Positions 25,900 through 32,430 of a stretch of DNA of 38,867 nucleotides are shown here, piece by piece. Source of the stretch: JACQSR01 sp042577505. Its GTDB lineage: Archaea; Nanobdellota; Nanobdellia; Woesearchaeales; JACQSR01. The translations under genes were made by a program, and so were the position numbers. The notes under the pieces are model-generated. The model saw only the letters and a program-made list of their open reading frames with translations, was not told where the DNA came from and made no database searches. Location: NCBI GenBank assembly GCA_042577505.1, contig JBHPEA010000011.1, positions 1-38,867 on the forward strand, in the 5' to 3' direction. How positions within the stretch are numbered: position 1 is the stretch's first letter; each line of letters begins with the position of its first letter.

Positions 25900-27804
25900 A
25901 TGGCACAACTTAAGCGTCATCTTGGATTTTGGGCACTTTTAGCTATATCTATTAGTTCTATTATCGGTACAGGTATGTTTATTGGCCCTGCAATTGCAGC
26001 TAATTATTCGGGAACAACATCTCTCATTGCATGGGTAGTCCTATTAGCAATTGCAATTTACGTCTCTGCTTGTTTTGGAGAATTAGTAGCAATGTTTCCA
26101 AAAGCAGGTGGAGTTTATGAATATACTAAACAAACTTATGGAAAATTCGTATCATTCTGTATTGGATGGCTAGCATGGATTGGAGAAAACATCACAACTC
26201 CATTATTAATCCTAGCAGCATTAAACTACCTAACTCCTGCAGAATTTCCATTAATTTACAAAATTATCATTACATTAATCTTTGTTTTATTACTAAACAT
26301 AATCGCTTACGTAGGAATCGAAGCTAGTAGTATGACTACAATAATATTCACAGTAATTGCACTTATTGTTTTATTGGCCGTCGTCATTCCAGGATTCTTT
26401 TTTATCAACCTGGAAAATGTAACGCCCCTAATATCTCATCCCCTACCACTCATATTTGTAACTCTATTCTTCATAGTGGAAACTTTTTTCGGCTGGGAAG
26501 CCACAACATTCCTTTCAGAAGAATCAAAAAAACCTGAAAAAGATATCCCGAGAGCCTTAATCATCTCAACAATAATAATAGGTGTTTTCGGTGTTCTCTT
26601 AGCATTCATTTTATTGTCAATTTTCGGATGGGAAAAACTAGGAACCTTGGGTGCTCCTTTAAATGACCTTTCAACCTTAATTTATGGAGATATTGGTATT
26701 TGGATAACAGGAATTGGTGTTTACTTAATTGTTATAGGTTCAGCGGCAACAGGTATTTTTGCAGGTCCAAGATTACTCTACGCTTTATCTAGAGATAAAT
26801 TATTTCTTCCCCAATTTACCGCAATTCATCCGAAATATAAAACACCCTATAAAGCAGTTATCTTCCAAACAATTGTTTCAAGTTTAGTATTGCTCTTAGC
26901 ATTTGGAATTTACAAAAAACTTCTCTCAATCCTAGTTCCACTCGTTTTAATAATGTATGTCTTAACAGTATTAGCAATCCCCATCCTTCGTTACAAAAAA
27001 CCAAACATAAAAAGACCCTTCAAACTTTGGTTTGGAAAGATTGGTCCCATTTTAATTAGTTTATTTTATGCATTCATTCTAATTATGTGGTTATTTTATG
27101 AACCAGATGCTTTAGGAACTTTCATATTGGCATTAGGTATTGTCGCAACAGGAATCCCTGTCTATATGCTTTTACAAATGTACTACAATCCTCAAACAAT
27201 AAGATCTGTGGGTAATCTTTTTGCCTATCTTACATTAGCAACTGAAAGAATAATGCTTCCTATCAAAGTCAGAAAAGATATCATTAAGCTTTTAGGAAAC
27301 ATAAAAGGAAAAAATGTTTTAGAATATGGTTGTAACGTTGGAACATTAACAATGCATTTAGCAGAGGAAGTCTCACCAAGTGGAAAAATCTATGCTTTAG
27401 ACTTAGCAGAAAAGAAAGTTGCTCTAGCAAAAAGAAGGATGGAAAAACATAATCACCATCATGTCACCGTTCTTTACGACGGATTCCTTCACAGTCGTTT
27501 ACATCCCAATGTCCCAGAGATCCACACAGTAGTTTCAGTAGGAATGTTAGGTTACCTTCAAGACGTTAAAACTGTCTTGAAAGACATAAACAGTAGAATG
27601 AAAGTAGGAAACAAAGTATGTTTTGTTGACTACGATAAATTCTTTGATTTCATTCCAAGTGTACAATGGCTTCAAAATGATGCTAAAATAAAAAGAATAT
27701 TCCATGAAGCAGGATTCAAAATCGAAGTATATAGAAAACAAGGTTTCGCTTGGAAATATATCTACATTTATGGTTATAAGGAAAAAAACGTAAAGAAAAA
27801 GTAA
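25900..27804 (+). CDS. Amino acid permease (APC family) fused to SAM-dependent methyltransferase
   Basis: 634 aa. Residues 1-430 are an APC-superfamily amino acid/polyamine permease: ISISSIIGTGMFIGPAIAA (TM1 with the broken-helix GTG motif), MFPKAGGVYEYTKQTYG, FFIVETFFGWEATTFLSEE and about 12 TM helices. After LFAYLTLATERIMLPIKVR begins a class I methyltransferase domain (about 450-625) with motif I VLEYGCNVGTLTMHLAE and the acidic loop YALDLAEKKVALAKRRM. The frame is continuous without internal stop or ribosome site, so it is a true fusion in this sequence. The methyltransferase would face the cytoplasm. Substrate is unknown; modification of the imported amino acid or of a membrane lipid is inference only. 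Confidence 0.85.
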   Translation: MAQLKRHLGFWALLAISISSIIGTGMFIGPAIAANYSGTTSLIAWVVLLAIAIYVSACFGELVAMFPKAGGVYEYTKQTYGKFVSFCIGWLAWIGENITTPLLILAALNYLTPAEFPLIYKIIITLIFVLLLNIIAYVGIEASSMTTIIFTVIALIVLLAVVIPGFFFINLENVTPLISHPLPLIFVTLFFIVETFFGWEATTFLSEESKKPEKDIPRALIISTIIIGVFGVLLAFILLSIFGWEKLGTLGAPLNDLSTLIYGDIGIWITGIGVYLIVIGSAATGIFAGPRLLYALSRDKLFLPQFTAIHPKYKTPYKAVIFQTIVSSLVLLLAFGIYKKLLSILVPLVLIMYVLTVLAIPILRYKKPNIKRPFKLWFGKIGPILISLFYAFILIMWLFYEPDALGTFILALGIVATGIPVYMLLQMYYNPQTIRSVGNLFAYLTLATERIMLPIKVRKDIIKLLGNIKGKNVLEYGCNVGTLTMHLAEEVSPSGKIYALDLAEKKVALAKRRMEKHNHHHVTVLYDGFLHSRLHPNVPEIHTVVSVGMLGYLQDVKTVLKDINSRMKVGNKVCFVDYDKFFDFIPSVQWLQNDAKIKRIFHEAGFKIEVYRKQGFAWKYIYIYGYKEKNVKKK

Positions 27805-27868
27805 AATTATTTTCTATATTGAAATTAAATCCAAAAAACTTATAAATCAGAAAATCTAAGGACTAACT

Positions 27869-28174
27869 ATGAAAAGAGGAAGACCTGTTGCATCAGAAAT
27901 CAGACAACATATGGTTGATATACTTGCAGTTATGAAAAAAGGGTATGGTTACGAGATATTCAGAGTATACAAAAAAATATTCCCAAAAGTAACATCAAGA
28001 GTTATCTACTATCATCTAAGAAAAGGTGTTGAAACAGGAGAATTCAAACAAACAGAAACAGTCAAATCAGAAGGAGAATACTCCTGGGGATCAATAGTCG
28101 AAAAAATCTACTACGAACTCGGCCCCAACGCCAAACCCTCTGGTGATGAAAGAGTAAAGGAAGCATTGAAATAA
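27869..28174 (+). CDS. Winged-helix DNA-binding protein
   Basis: 101 aa, with a basic N-terminus KRGRPVASEIRQHMVDIL and the wHTH core KGYGYEIFRVYKKIFPKVTSRVIYYHLRKGVETGEF, reminiscent of PadR-like regulators, followed by a wing ending in GEYSWGSIVEK. The TATA box CTTATAAAT at about 27838-27846 lies 26 nt from the ATG, giving a leaderless message. It follows the permease fusion gene but has its own promoter. Targets unknown. Confidence 0.7.
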   Translation: MKRGRPVASEIRQHMVDILAVMKKGYGYEIFRVYKKIFPKVTSRVIYYHLRKGVETGEFKQTETVKSEGEYSWGSIVEKIYYELGPNAKPSGDERVKEALK

Positions 28175-28176
28175 TT

Positions 28177-28425
28177 CTATTTGTAGATACTACTTCGATG
28201 ACCCGTCTCAATTACAAAGATTATTAGTTCATTTTTCTCAATGTTAATTAAAACCCTATAACGTCCCACTCTCAAACAATAATATGGTGAACCCACAAGC
28301 CTTTTTACGTGGGCATAAGGCCTAATCCTAATTCGCTCCAAAGTAGAAAGAATTCTTTTTTTAGTTTCTTTGTTCAACTTTCTAAACTGCTTAAGAATTT
28401 CTTCACTATAAACCAGGGTGTACAT
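28177..28425 (-). CDS. RelE/ParE-family toxin
   Basis: 82 aa, a typical RelE/ParE fold. VYSEEILKQFRKLNKETKKRILSTLERI gives the N-terminal helices, HVKRLVGSPYYCLRVGRYRVLINIEKNE the core strands, and VIETGHRSSIYK the C-terminal motif with His, Arg and Tyr. RelE members cleave mRNA on the ribosome; ParE members act on gyrase; the sequence alone does not settle which. The ATG overlaps the antitoxin stop by one base (TAATG), the standard antitoxin-first order. Confidence 0.9.
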   Translation of the reverse strand: MYTLVYSEEILKQFRKLNKETKKRILSTLERIRIRPYAHVKRLVGSPYYCLRVGRYRVLINIEKNELIIFVIETGHRSSIYK

Positions 28426-28643
28426 TATAGACCTAACTCCTTCTTGACTTGTTCATGCGTATATACTCGCCCTTCTTTAATATCCTTCTCAGATTGCTTA
28501 ATTCTTTTCTTTGTTTCTTCAGAAAGCTCCATTGTATCTTCAAGTAAATCCCAAATAATGTCTTCATAGCTTTCTTTATCGTACATCTTTCTAGCTTTTA
28601 ACTCCTTCATTAACTCGTTTGAAACTTGTATTGTGGATACCAT
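28425..28643 (-). CDS. Antitoxin of RelE-type pair
   Basis: 72 aa from ATG 28643 (MVSTIQVSNELMKELKAR...). The open frame extends to 28694, but a TATA box TTTATATACT at 28668-28677 lies about 28 nt before this ATG, so the message is probably leaderless here. A short ribbon-helix-like N-terminus (STIQVSNELMKELKARK) for DNA binding is followed by an acidic helical tail that would wrap the toxin. It is transcribed with the toxin and autoregulation is expected. Confidence 0.75.
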   Translation of the reverse strand: MVSTIQVSNELMKELKARKMYDKESYEDIIWDLLEDTMELSEETKKRIKQSEKDIKEGRVYTHEQVKKELGL

Positions 28644-28690
28644 AGCATCCATATAGACCGCTATAGTATATAAATCTTCCGTTGAAGATT

Positions 28691-29518
28691 TCATTTTTCC
28701 AACTTAATTAGACTGTCAAGAGGACTTTTAATATTCAACATCTTTGGCCTTGCAATATGAACATAAACTTGTGTAGTTAATGGGCTAGAGTGTCCAAGTA
28801 GTGATTGAACAGAAGACAAACTATATCCATTTTCAATTAAGTGTGTAGCAAAAGAATGTCGCAATGTATGGGGGTGAACTCTTTTCTTAATATTAGCAGT
28901 AATAGTAGCCTTTCTAACAATTTCCTGTATAGTACGATGAGAATACTTTCCAAACCTTCCCAAAAAAACAAAACCTGAGCGACAAGAAATAATATCTCTC
29001 AACTCTTCCTTAAGACAAGAAGCAATAATAAAAATCCTATCCTTCTTACCCTTTCCATTCCTTACCCATCCATAACCAGAATCGATCTCAAGATCAGAAA
29101 TCCTCAAATTAATTAGTTCATTCAAGCGAAGACCTGAAGAGTATAGCAACTTAATCATAAGCCTATGTTTAATATTGTCAATAGAACCTATCAACCTACA
29201 AACTTCCTCCTTGTTAAGAACGACAGGAAGCCTTTTAGGCAATCTAGAATAAGGCAAGTTAAGAAAAAAATTCCTTTTATTTAGAATATTAACCATTGCA
29301 AATCTTATTGATTGATAATATAGATTCATTGTGCTTCCAGAAAGTTCACGATCTGATATATAATACAAAAATTCTTTTACATGTTTTTTAGTAAATCTTC
29401 TAGGCTCAACATCTACAAAATCTATAAATTCCTTAAGACAAACAGAATAGGTTTGGATCGTTCTACTACTATACCTCCGCCTGTACATCTCCCTTTTCAT
29501 CAAATAAATCAAATCCAT
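28691..29518 (-). CDS. Tyrosine recombinase, XerA/IntI-like, next to cassette array
   Basis: 275 aa from ATG 29518. Site-specific recombinase with SAM-like N-terminal domain (RRRYSSRTIQTYSVCLKEF) and catalytic domain. Catalytic residues: Arg131 in SGLRLNEL, Lys157/159 in GKGKKDR, His217 and Arg220 in HPHTLRHSFATHL, His243 in LLGHSS, nucleophile Tyr252 in TTQVYVHI. The run RLPVVLNKEEVCRLIG...LLYSSGLR resembles integron integrases (RLPVVLxxxEVxRxxG). The IntI-specific insertion of about 40 aa between the Lys motif and HxLR is absent. It points away from the attI-like site, 147 bp upstream of its start, as intI does in bacterial integrons. Confidence 0.9.
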   Translation of the reverse strand: MDLIYLMKREMYRRRYSSRTIQTYSVCLKEFIDFVDVEPRRFTKKHVKEFLYYISDRELSGSTMNLYYQSIRFAMVNILNKRNFFLNLPYSRLPKRLPVVLNKEEVCRLIGSIDNIKHRLMIKLLYSSGLRLNELINLRISDLEIDSGYGWVRNGKGKKDRIFIIASCLKEELRDIISCRSGFVFLGRFGKYSHRTIQEIVRKATITANIKKRVHPHTLRHSFATHLIENGYSLSSVQSLLGHSSPLTTQVYVHIARPKMLNIKSPLDSLIKLEK

Positions 29519-29664
29519 CAAAAAAAAGTAAGTAATATTCCTTTATCTGCGTTACCCTAAAGATTTTCGGCATAACCACAAAATAATCATAACATAAAAT
29601 CAACTTACGAAATTCAAAATATTCTACTTTCAACCCCCTCAAACCCTAAAATTCGCCCTACTTC

Positions 29665-29684
29665 GCCTATAAGTAGTTAGGCAC
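29665..29684 (+). other. attI-like recombination site
   Basis: GCCTATAAGTAGTTAGGC (29665-29682) is an imperfect palindrome with core GTTAGGC, fitting the integron core site consensus GTTRRRY. The arrangement of an opposed GCCTA arm then GTTAGGC resembles the simple site of bacterial attI1. It lies between recombinase and first cassette gene. Recombination would be between G 29676 and T 29677. Confidence 0.6.
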
Positions 29685-29703
29685 AATTCAAGAACGAGCC
29701 GTT

Positions 29704-29715
29704 AAATATATAAAC
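29704..29715 (+). promoter_or_regulatory. Promoter inside cassette 1
   Basis: AAATATATAAAC lies just inside the left inner repeat, centred about 28 nt before ATG 29738. The inner repeat is therefore upstream of the transcript and must act as DNA, not as RNA. Confidence 0.6.
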
Positions 29716-29737
29716 TTTATTCACACCCTATTCATTG

Positions 29738-30007
29738 ATGGAAGTTAAGACAAAAGAACACTTTAAGAAATTAGCTGAAATTGTTATAGAAAGTAAAAGT
29801 CTTCTAACTGCATTGGATTATGATTTTCAAGTAACGAGAAGTAGACATAAATATCTAGACACAGCTTGTGCTATGGAAGGCATTTATCGTTTAAAGGATT
29901 CTAGCTTTATTATGGAAACTCTTGATGGAGCTTCAACATATGTAACTCATAATTATATTGCTGAATTTAATCCCTATGGTAGAATGGTTGAATTAAAATT
30001 GAGATAA
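29738..30007 (+). CDS. Cassette 1 protein, unknown
   Basis: 89 aa from ATG 29738; an in-frame TTG at 29735 is less likely because the TATA box spacing fits the ATG. Soluble, mixed alpha/beta, N-terminal EVKTKEHFKKLAEIVIESKS, no Cys motif, no TM helix. I recognise no family. The stop codon's last base starts the right inner repeat, so gene and repeat fit without spare sequence, as expected for a cassette. Confidence 0.65.
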   Translation: MEVKTKEHFKKLAEIVIESKSLLTALDYDFQVTRSRHKYLDTACAMEGIYRLKDSSFIMETLDGASTYVTHNYIAEFNPYGRMVELKLR

Positions 30008-30023
30008 ACGGCTCGTTCTTGAA

Positions 30024-30129
30024 CTCAAAAAATTTAATGACTCCATTTTTGCCACAGCTAAAATTCCATCTTAAATTTTTTGGTTTTCTCCGCTAACGCT
30101 CCGAAAACGTGCCTAACACCGTTAGTTAC
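30024..30129. other. attC-like site between cassettes 1 and 2
   Basis: From the end of the inner repeat to the outer arm of cassette 2. It ends GTGCCTAAC-ACC-GTTAGTTAC. GCCTAAC fits the inverse core RYYYAAC; GTTAGTT only partly fits GTTRRRY. It contains GCTAACGCTC (30092-30101), repeated in the cassette 3 tail at 31016-31025. Confidence 0.6.
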
Positions 30130-30157
30130 AATTTCAGAGTAGCGCCCTGAAGAAATC

Positions 30158-30166
30158 TTTATATAC
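30158..30166 (+). promoter_or_regulatory. Promoter inside cassette 2
   Basis: TTTATATAC, centred 27 nt before ATG 30189, implies a leaderless message. It lies just inside the left inner repeat, as in cassette 1. Confidence 0.6.
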
Positions 30167-30188
30167 AGGTAAACTCTTGAAATATGAT

Positions 30189-30530
30189 ATGACGGGACCT
30201 ACAGGCGATTTACTACTTGCAATGATTGTAACACCTATACTTTTTGCTATACCGATTATCTTTGGATTAGTACTTATTATTAAAAAAGATTTTACTAATA
30301 AGACAATATTAGCATTAAAAATTAGCCTTGGAGTTTTTTCGTTACTGTGGATTATTGCAACATGGAGTGTGATAATTAAAGGATTTTTATTTTACTTATT
30401 CACTCCCTTCTGTTGTTTGTTATCGTTAATAATACTAAACAAATTTGTCCATCGAAAATATTGGAGATATTATGGAGCATTATTAATAATCTCGATATTT
30501 TTTACTGCATATTCTCTCTTTAACACATAG
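30189..30530 (+). CDS. Cassette 2 protein: small four-TM membrane protein
   Basis: 113 aa from ATG 30189, preferred over TTG 30177 by TATA spacing. Four hydrophobic segments: LLLAMIVTPILFAIPIIFGLVLII, ALKISLGVFSLLWIIATWSVII, FLFYLFTPFCCLLSLIIL and YYGALLIISIFFTAYSL, with short basic loops. No motif for transport or catalysis seen. Unknown function. Confidence 0.65.
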   Translation: MTGPTGDLLLAMIVTPILFAIPIIFGLVLIIKKDFTNKTILALKISLGVFSLLWIIATWSVIIKGFLFYLFTPFCCLLSLIILNKFVHRKYWRYYGALLIISIFFTAYSLFNT

Positions 30531-30645
30531 GGCGCTACTCTGAAACTTCCTCGCCGTTGGCTCGGACCTCTCAGCACTGACCTCGCCATGAGTGAACTCC
30601 CTTCGGTCGTTCCTCGGCTCGGTCGTGGAGAGGGTAACTAACACC

Positions 30646-31071
30646 GTTATATACAATTGTTTGGTTTCTCAACTTGTATATTCTTTGAATTTTTTATACA
30701 CTTTAATTCCTAAGCAGCGAGTCCCAGAAGTCGTGATTTTTCTATCTTCAGATTCGACTGTTTTATTGATTTCAGAAACAATTCCAAAGCATCTTCCTTC
30801 TTCCCATTTTCCATAAGGGTATTTGCAACCATCGCAAGATTCTTCAAAACTATACTCGCTGTATGAGATGAAATTAAATTTATATAATGAAATAATTATG
30901 GAAAAGAAAATAAGAATAAATGCCAAGCTGAATATTATAATATATCTTCTTTGCATAAAAATTCAAAGTGTTAGGTATATATAAAGTTTTTGAGAAACCA
31001 AACAACTTCTCCCTCGCTAACGCTCAGTCGACCACGCTGCGCTCTCACCCTACGGGCTCGGGGTATATAAC
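30646..31071. repeat. Cassette 3 terminal inverted repeats
   Basis: Outer pair: GTTATATAC (30646-30654) and GTATATAAC (31063-31071). Inner pair: TTGTTTGGTTTCTCAA (30657-30672) and its exact complement at 30990-31005, 16/16. The TGA stop of the reverse-oriented gene (30669-30671) lies in the left inner repeat. The right tail 31006-31062 has GCTAACGCTC and other hairpin-forming GC-rich words. Confidence 0.85.
30669..30956 (-). CDS. Cassette 3 protein: membrane-anchored or secreted Cys-containing protein
   Basis: 95 aa, on the strand opposite to the other cassette genes. N-terminal hydrophobic helix YIIIFSLAFILIFFSIIISLY (signal anchor), then a small outside domain with ESCDGCKYPYGKW, GRCFGI and TRCLGIKVY: four Cys that could form two disulfides or a metal site. 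TATA-like TTTATATATAC on the minus strand (30976-30986) lies about 25 nt before the ATG. Unknown family. Confidence 0.65.
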   Translation of the reverse strand: MQRRYIIIFSLAFILIFFSIIISLYKFNFISYSEYSFEESCDGCKYPYGKWEEGRCFGIVSEINKTVESEDRKITTSGTRCLGIKVYKKFKEYTS

Positions 31072-31075
31072 AGGA

Positions 31076-31210
31076 ATTTAACGGAAAGCTCGTTGCACTT
31101 CGCTTTCCCAAATTTTTCTCCCCAGAGGTCAGTCATAAAATTTGTGGTTTGCCTAAAATTTTATTCCTTCCGCTCGGCTCGAAAAACTTCGCTAAATTCC
31201 AATGTTAAAT
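31076..31210. other. attC-like hairpin region at array end
   Basis: Bounded by ATTTAAC (31076-31082, fits RYYYAAC) and GTTAAAT (31204-31210, fits GTTRRRY), which pair with each other. Inside are GGAAAGC/GCTTTCC (31083-31089/31102-31108) and ATAAAATTT/AAATTTTAT (31135-31143/31156-31164). Length 135 bp is within the attC range. GTTAAATAC followed by AAT matches the left end of the other cassettes, but no matching right end GTATTTAAC is seen before radC, so this is either a stand-alone attC or a decayed cassette. Confidence 0.5.
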
Positions 31211-31484
31211 ACAATAAAATTTCCATTTCTTAGACGGTAAAAACAGGGGAGTTCAGTGCTTCGCACATATTGAATTTTACTTCGTAAAATCCATTTAATG
31301 GTAAAGGGGTGTTCTTAACTAATAGGGGAGTTCCTAGTCCTAACGGACATCTACACTTTTACTTCGTAAAAGAAAATTATATTGGAAAGGGGGAGTTCTA
31401 AATTTAAGGGGGAGTTTTTTCTACTGTAAATATTTCAGATTTTTTTCAATATATTTATTAAATATGGCTTATTATGGTTTCTAG
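31211..31484. repeat. Gene-free leader of radC with tandem GGGGAGTTC/hairpin repeats
   Basis: No gene seen. Five copies of AGGGG(G)(A/T)GTTC start at 31245, 31305, 31324, 31388 and 31407, in a long-short-long-short spacing (60, 19, 64, 19). Each long interval holds two small hairpins: GTGC-TTC-GCAC with ATTTTAC-TTC-GTAAAAT in the first, GTCC-TAAC-GGAC with CTTTTAC-TTC-GTAAAAG in the second. The stem changes are compensatory. The radC promoter is probably the AT-rich ATATATTTATTAAAT around 31449-31463. Confidence 0.6.
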
Positions 31485-32147
31485 ATGAAGATTAAAGATA
31501 TTTCAAAAGAGAATCGTCCTAGAGAAAGGTTTCTAAAAAATGGAGTTATGTCTTTAAGTGATGCAGAATTACTTGCAATTATTCTTCAAAATGGAAGTAA
31601 AAAAGAAAATGTTGTTGATATGTCGAATAGGCTTTTGTCTAAACATGGAATAGACAAACTTTCTGATTTATCATTAAAAGAATTACAAGAGATTGATGGG
31701 ATTGGTCCTGCTAAAGCAATGCAGATTAAAGCATTGTTTGAATTTAATAAAAGACATAACTTATCAAGACAAAATGGAAAGACAATAAAATCAGCAAAAG
31801 ATGTTTATGAATATGCAACCCAAAGATTAAATTCAAATGATAAAGAACATTTTATGATTTTGCATCTAGATTCAAAAAATAGGATAATTAAAGATGAAGT
31901 CATCTCAATTGGCACTCTAAACGCTTCAATAATCCATCCGAGAGAGATTTTCAAGTCAGCGATAAAAGAGAGCGCAAACTCAATTATATTAGTACATAAT
32001 CATCCATCAGGAGATTCTGAACCTTCAGCTGAAGACGAGCAAGTCACAGAAAAATTGTTTGAAGCAGGAGAATTATTAAGTATTAAAGTTTTAGATCATG
32101 TGATTATTGGTAAGGATAATTATCATAGTTTTAAAGAGGATAAATGA
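31485..32147 (+). CDS. radC: RadC-family JAB/MPN protein
   Basis: 220 aa, full length. An N-terminal helix-hairpin-helix region (LSLKELQEIDGIGPAKAMQIKAL, about 62-84) precedes the RadC JAB1-like domain with the metal motif HNHPSGDSEPSAED (His171, His173, Asp184). RadC (UPF0758) is mostly bacterial and often carried by mobile elements and defence islands; the historical repair role has been withdrawn and the biochemical activity is not settled. Its place directly after the cassette array suggests horizontal origin. Confidence 0.9.
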   Translation: MKIKDISKENRPRERFLKNGVMSLSDAELLAIILQNGSKKENVVDMSNRLLSKHGIDKLSDLSLKELQEIDGIGPAKAMQIKALFEFNKRHNLSRQNGKTIKSAKDVYEYATQRLNSNDKEHFMILHLDSKNRIIKDEVISIGTLNASIIHPREIFKSAIKESANSIILVHNHPSGDSEPSAEDEQVTEKLFEAGELLSIKVLDHVIIGKDNYHSFKEDK

Positions 32148-32148
32148 T

Positions 32149-32430
32149 TCATAAAGGTACACCTCTTGCAGCCATTGCAACAAACCAACTTGATCCTGCA
32201 ATTACTGCTCCGAGTATAGCTTGTATTATAACATGTTCTATTGATGTGGGTGGTAGAGCACTGTAAACATAATAGTGAAGAAATGCTTGAATAAAGTTTC
32301 CACTAAATAATTGATGGAATGTGTTGAACAATGTTGTTATTGTTCCACCAAAGAGATACATACTGACGAACCCCCATCCACTTAAGAGTGTGAAGATTAC
32401 ATACTTTGGAAATCCGATTCCGATCCCCAT
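32149..32430 (-). CDS. Small three-TM membrane protein
   Basis: 93 aa with three hydrophobic helices (YVIFTLLSGWGFVSMYLFGG, FIQAFLHYYVYSALP, IIQAILGAVIAGSSWFVAMAA). Starts 1 nt after the stop of the SNase-like gene, so the two are one operon. No family recognised. The stop faces the radC stop with 1 nt between. Confidence 0.6.
   Translation of the reverse strand: MGIGIGFPKYVIFTLLSGWGFVSMYLFGGTITTLFNTFHQLFSGNFIQAFLHYYVYSALPPTSIEHVIIQAILGAVIAGSSWFVAMAARGVPL

Larger units (their letters stand above)
29676..30120. repeat. Cassette 1 terminal inverted repeats
   Basis: Outer pair: GTTAGGCAC (29676-29684) and GTGCCTAAC (30109-30117). Inner pair: TTCAAGAACGAGCCGTT (29687-29703) and its exact reverse complement at 30007-30023, 17/17 matches. 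In the right tail a 12-bp stem CAAAAAATTTAA (30026-30037) / TTAAATTTTTTG (30071-30082) and a GTTTTC/GAAAAC stem (30083-30088/30103-30108) form further hairpins before the outer arm. Confidence 0.85.
30121..30645. repeat. Cassette 2 terminal inverted repeats
   Basis: Outer pair: GTTAGTTAC (30121-30129) and GTAACTAAC (30634-30642). Inner pair: TTTCAGAGTAGCGCCCT (30132-30148) and its exact complement at 30529-30545, 17/17. The TAG stop at 30528-30530 overlaps the inner repeat. The tail 30546-30633 is clearly more GC-rich than the gene and contains complementary CCTCTC/GAGAGG and CTCGG-type words. Confidence 0.85.
29665..31071. mobile_element. Integron-like gene cassette array (attI-like site and three cassettes)
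   Basis: From the attI-like site rightward lie three one-gene cassettes of about 445, 525 and 426 bp. Their boundaries are GTT/AAC core triplets joined by ACC (AACACCGTT at 30115-30123 and 30640-30648). Each cassette has its own outer 9-bp and inner 16-17-bp inverted repeats. The gene fills almost all the space between the inner repeats, and the stop codon overlaps one inner repeat in all three. Tails between inner and outer repeat on one side are 66-97 bp and rich in hairpins, like attC sites. With the divergent recombinase this is the layout of an integron. Confidence 0.75.

Noticed and set aside
29676..31071. Cassette inverted repeats as transcription terminators or insertion-sequence ends
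   Set aside because: The upstream arms lie before the predicted transcription starts, there is no T-run after the downstream arms, no transposase is inside, and no target duplication is visible; arms differ between neighbours.
31245..31416. G-quadruplex from five GGGG runs
   Set aside because: Spacing of 19-64 nt between runs is too long for a stable quadruplex; the hairpin units explain the region better.
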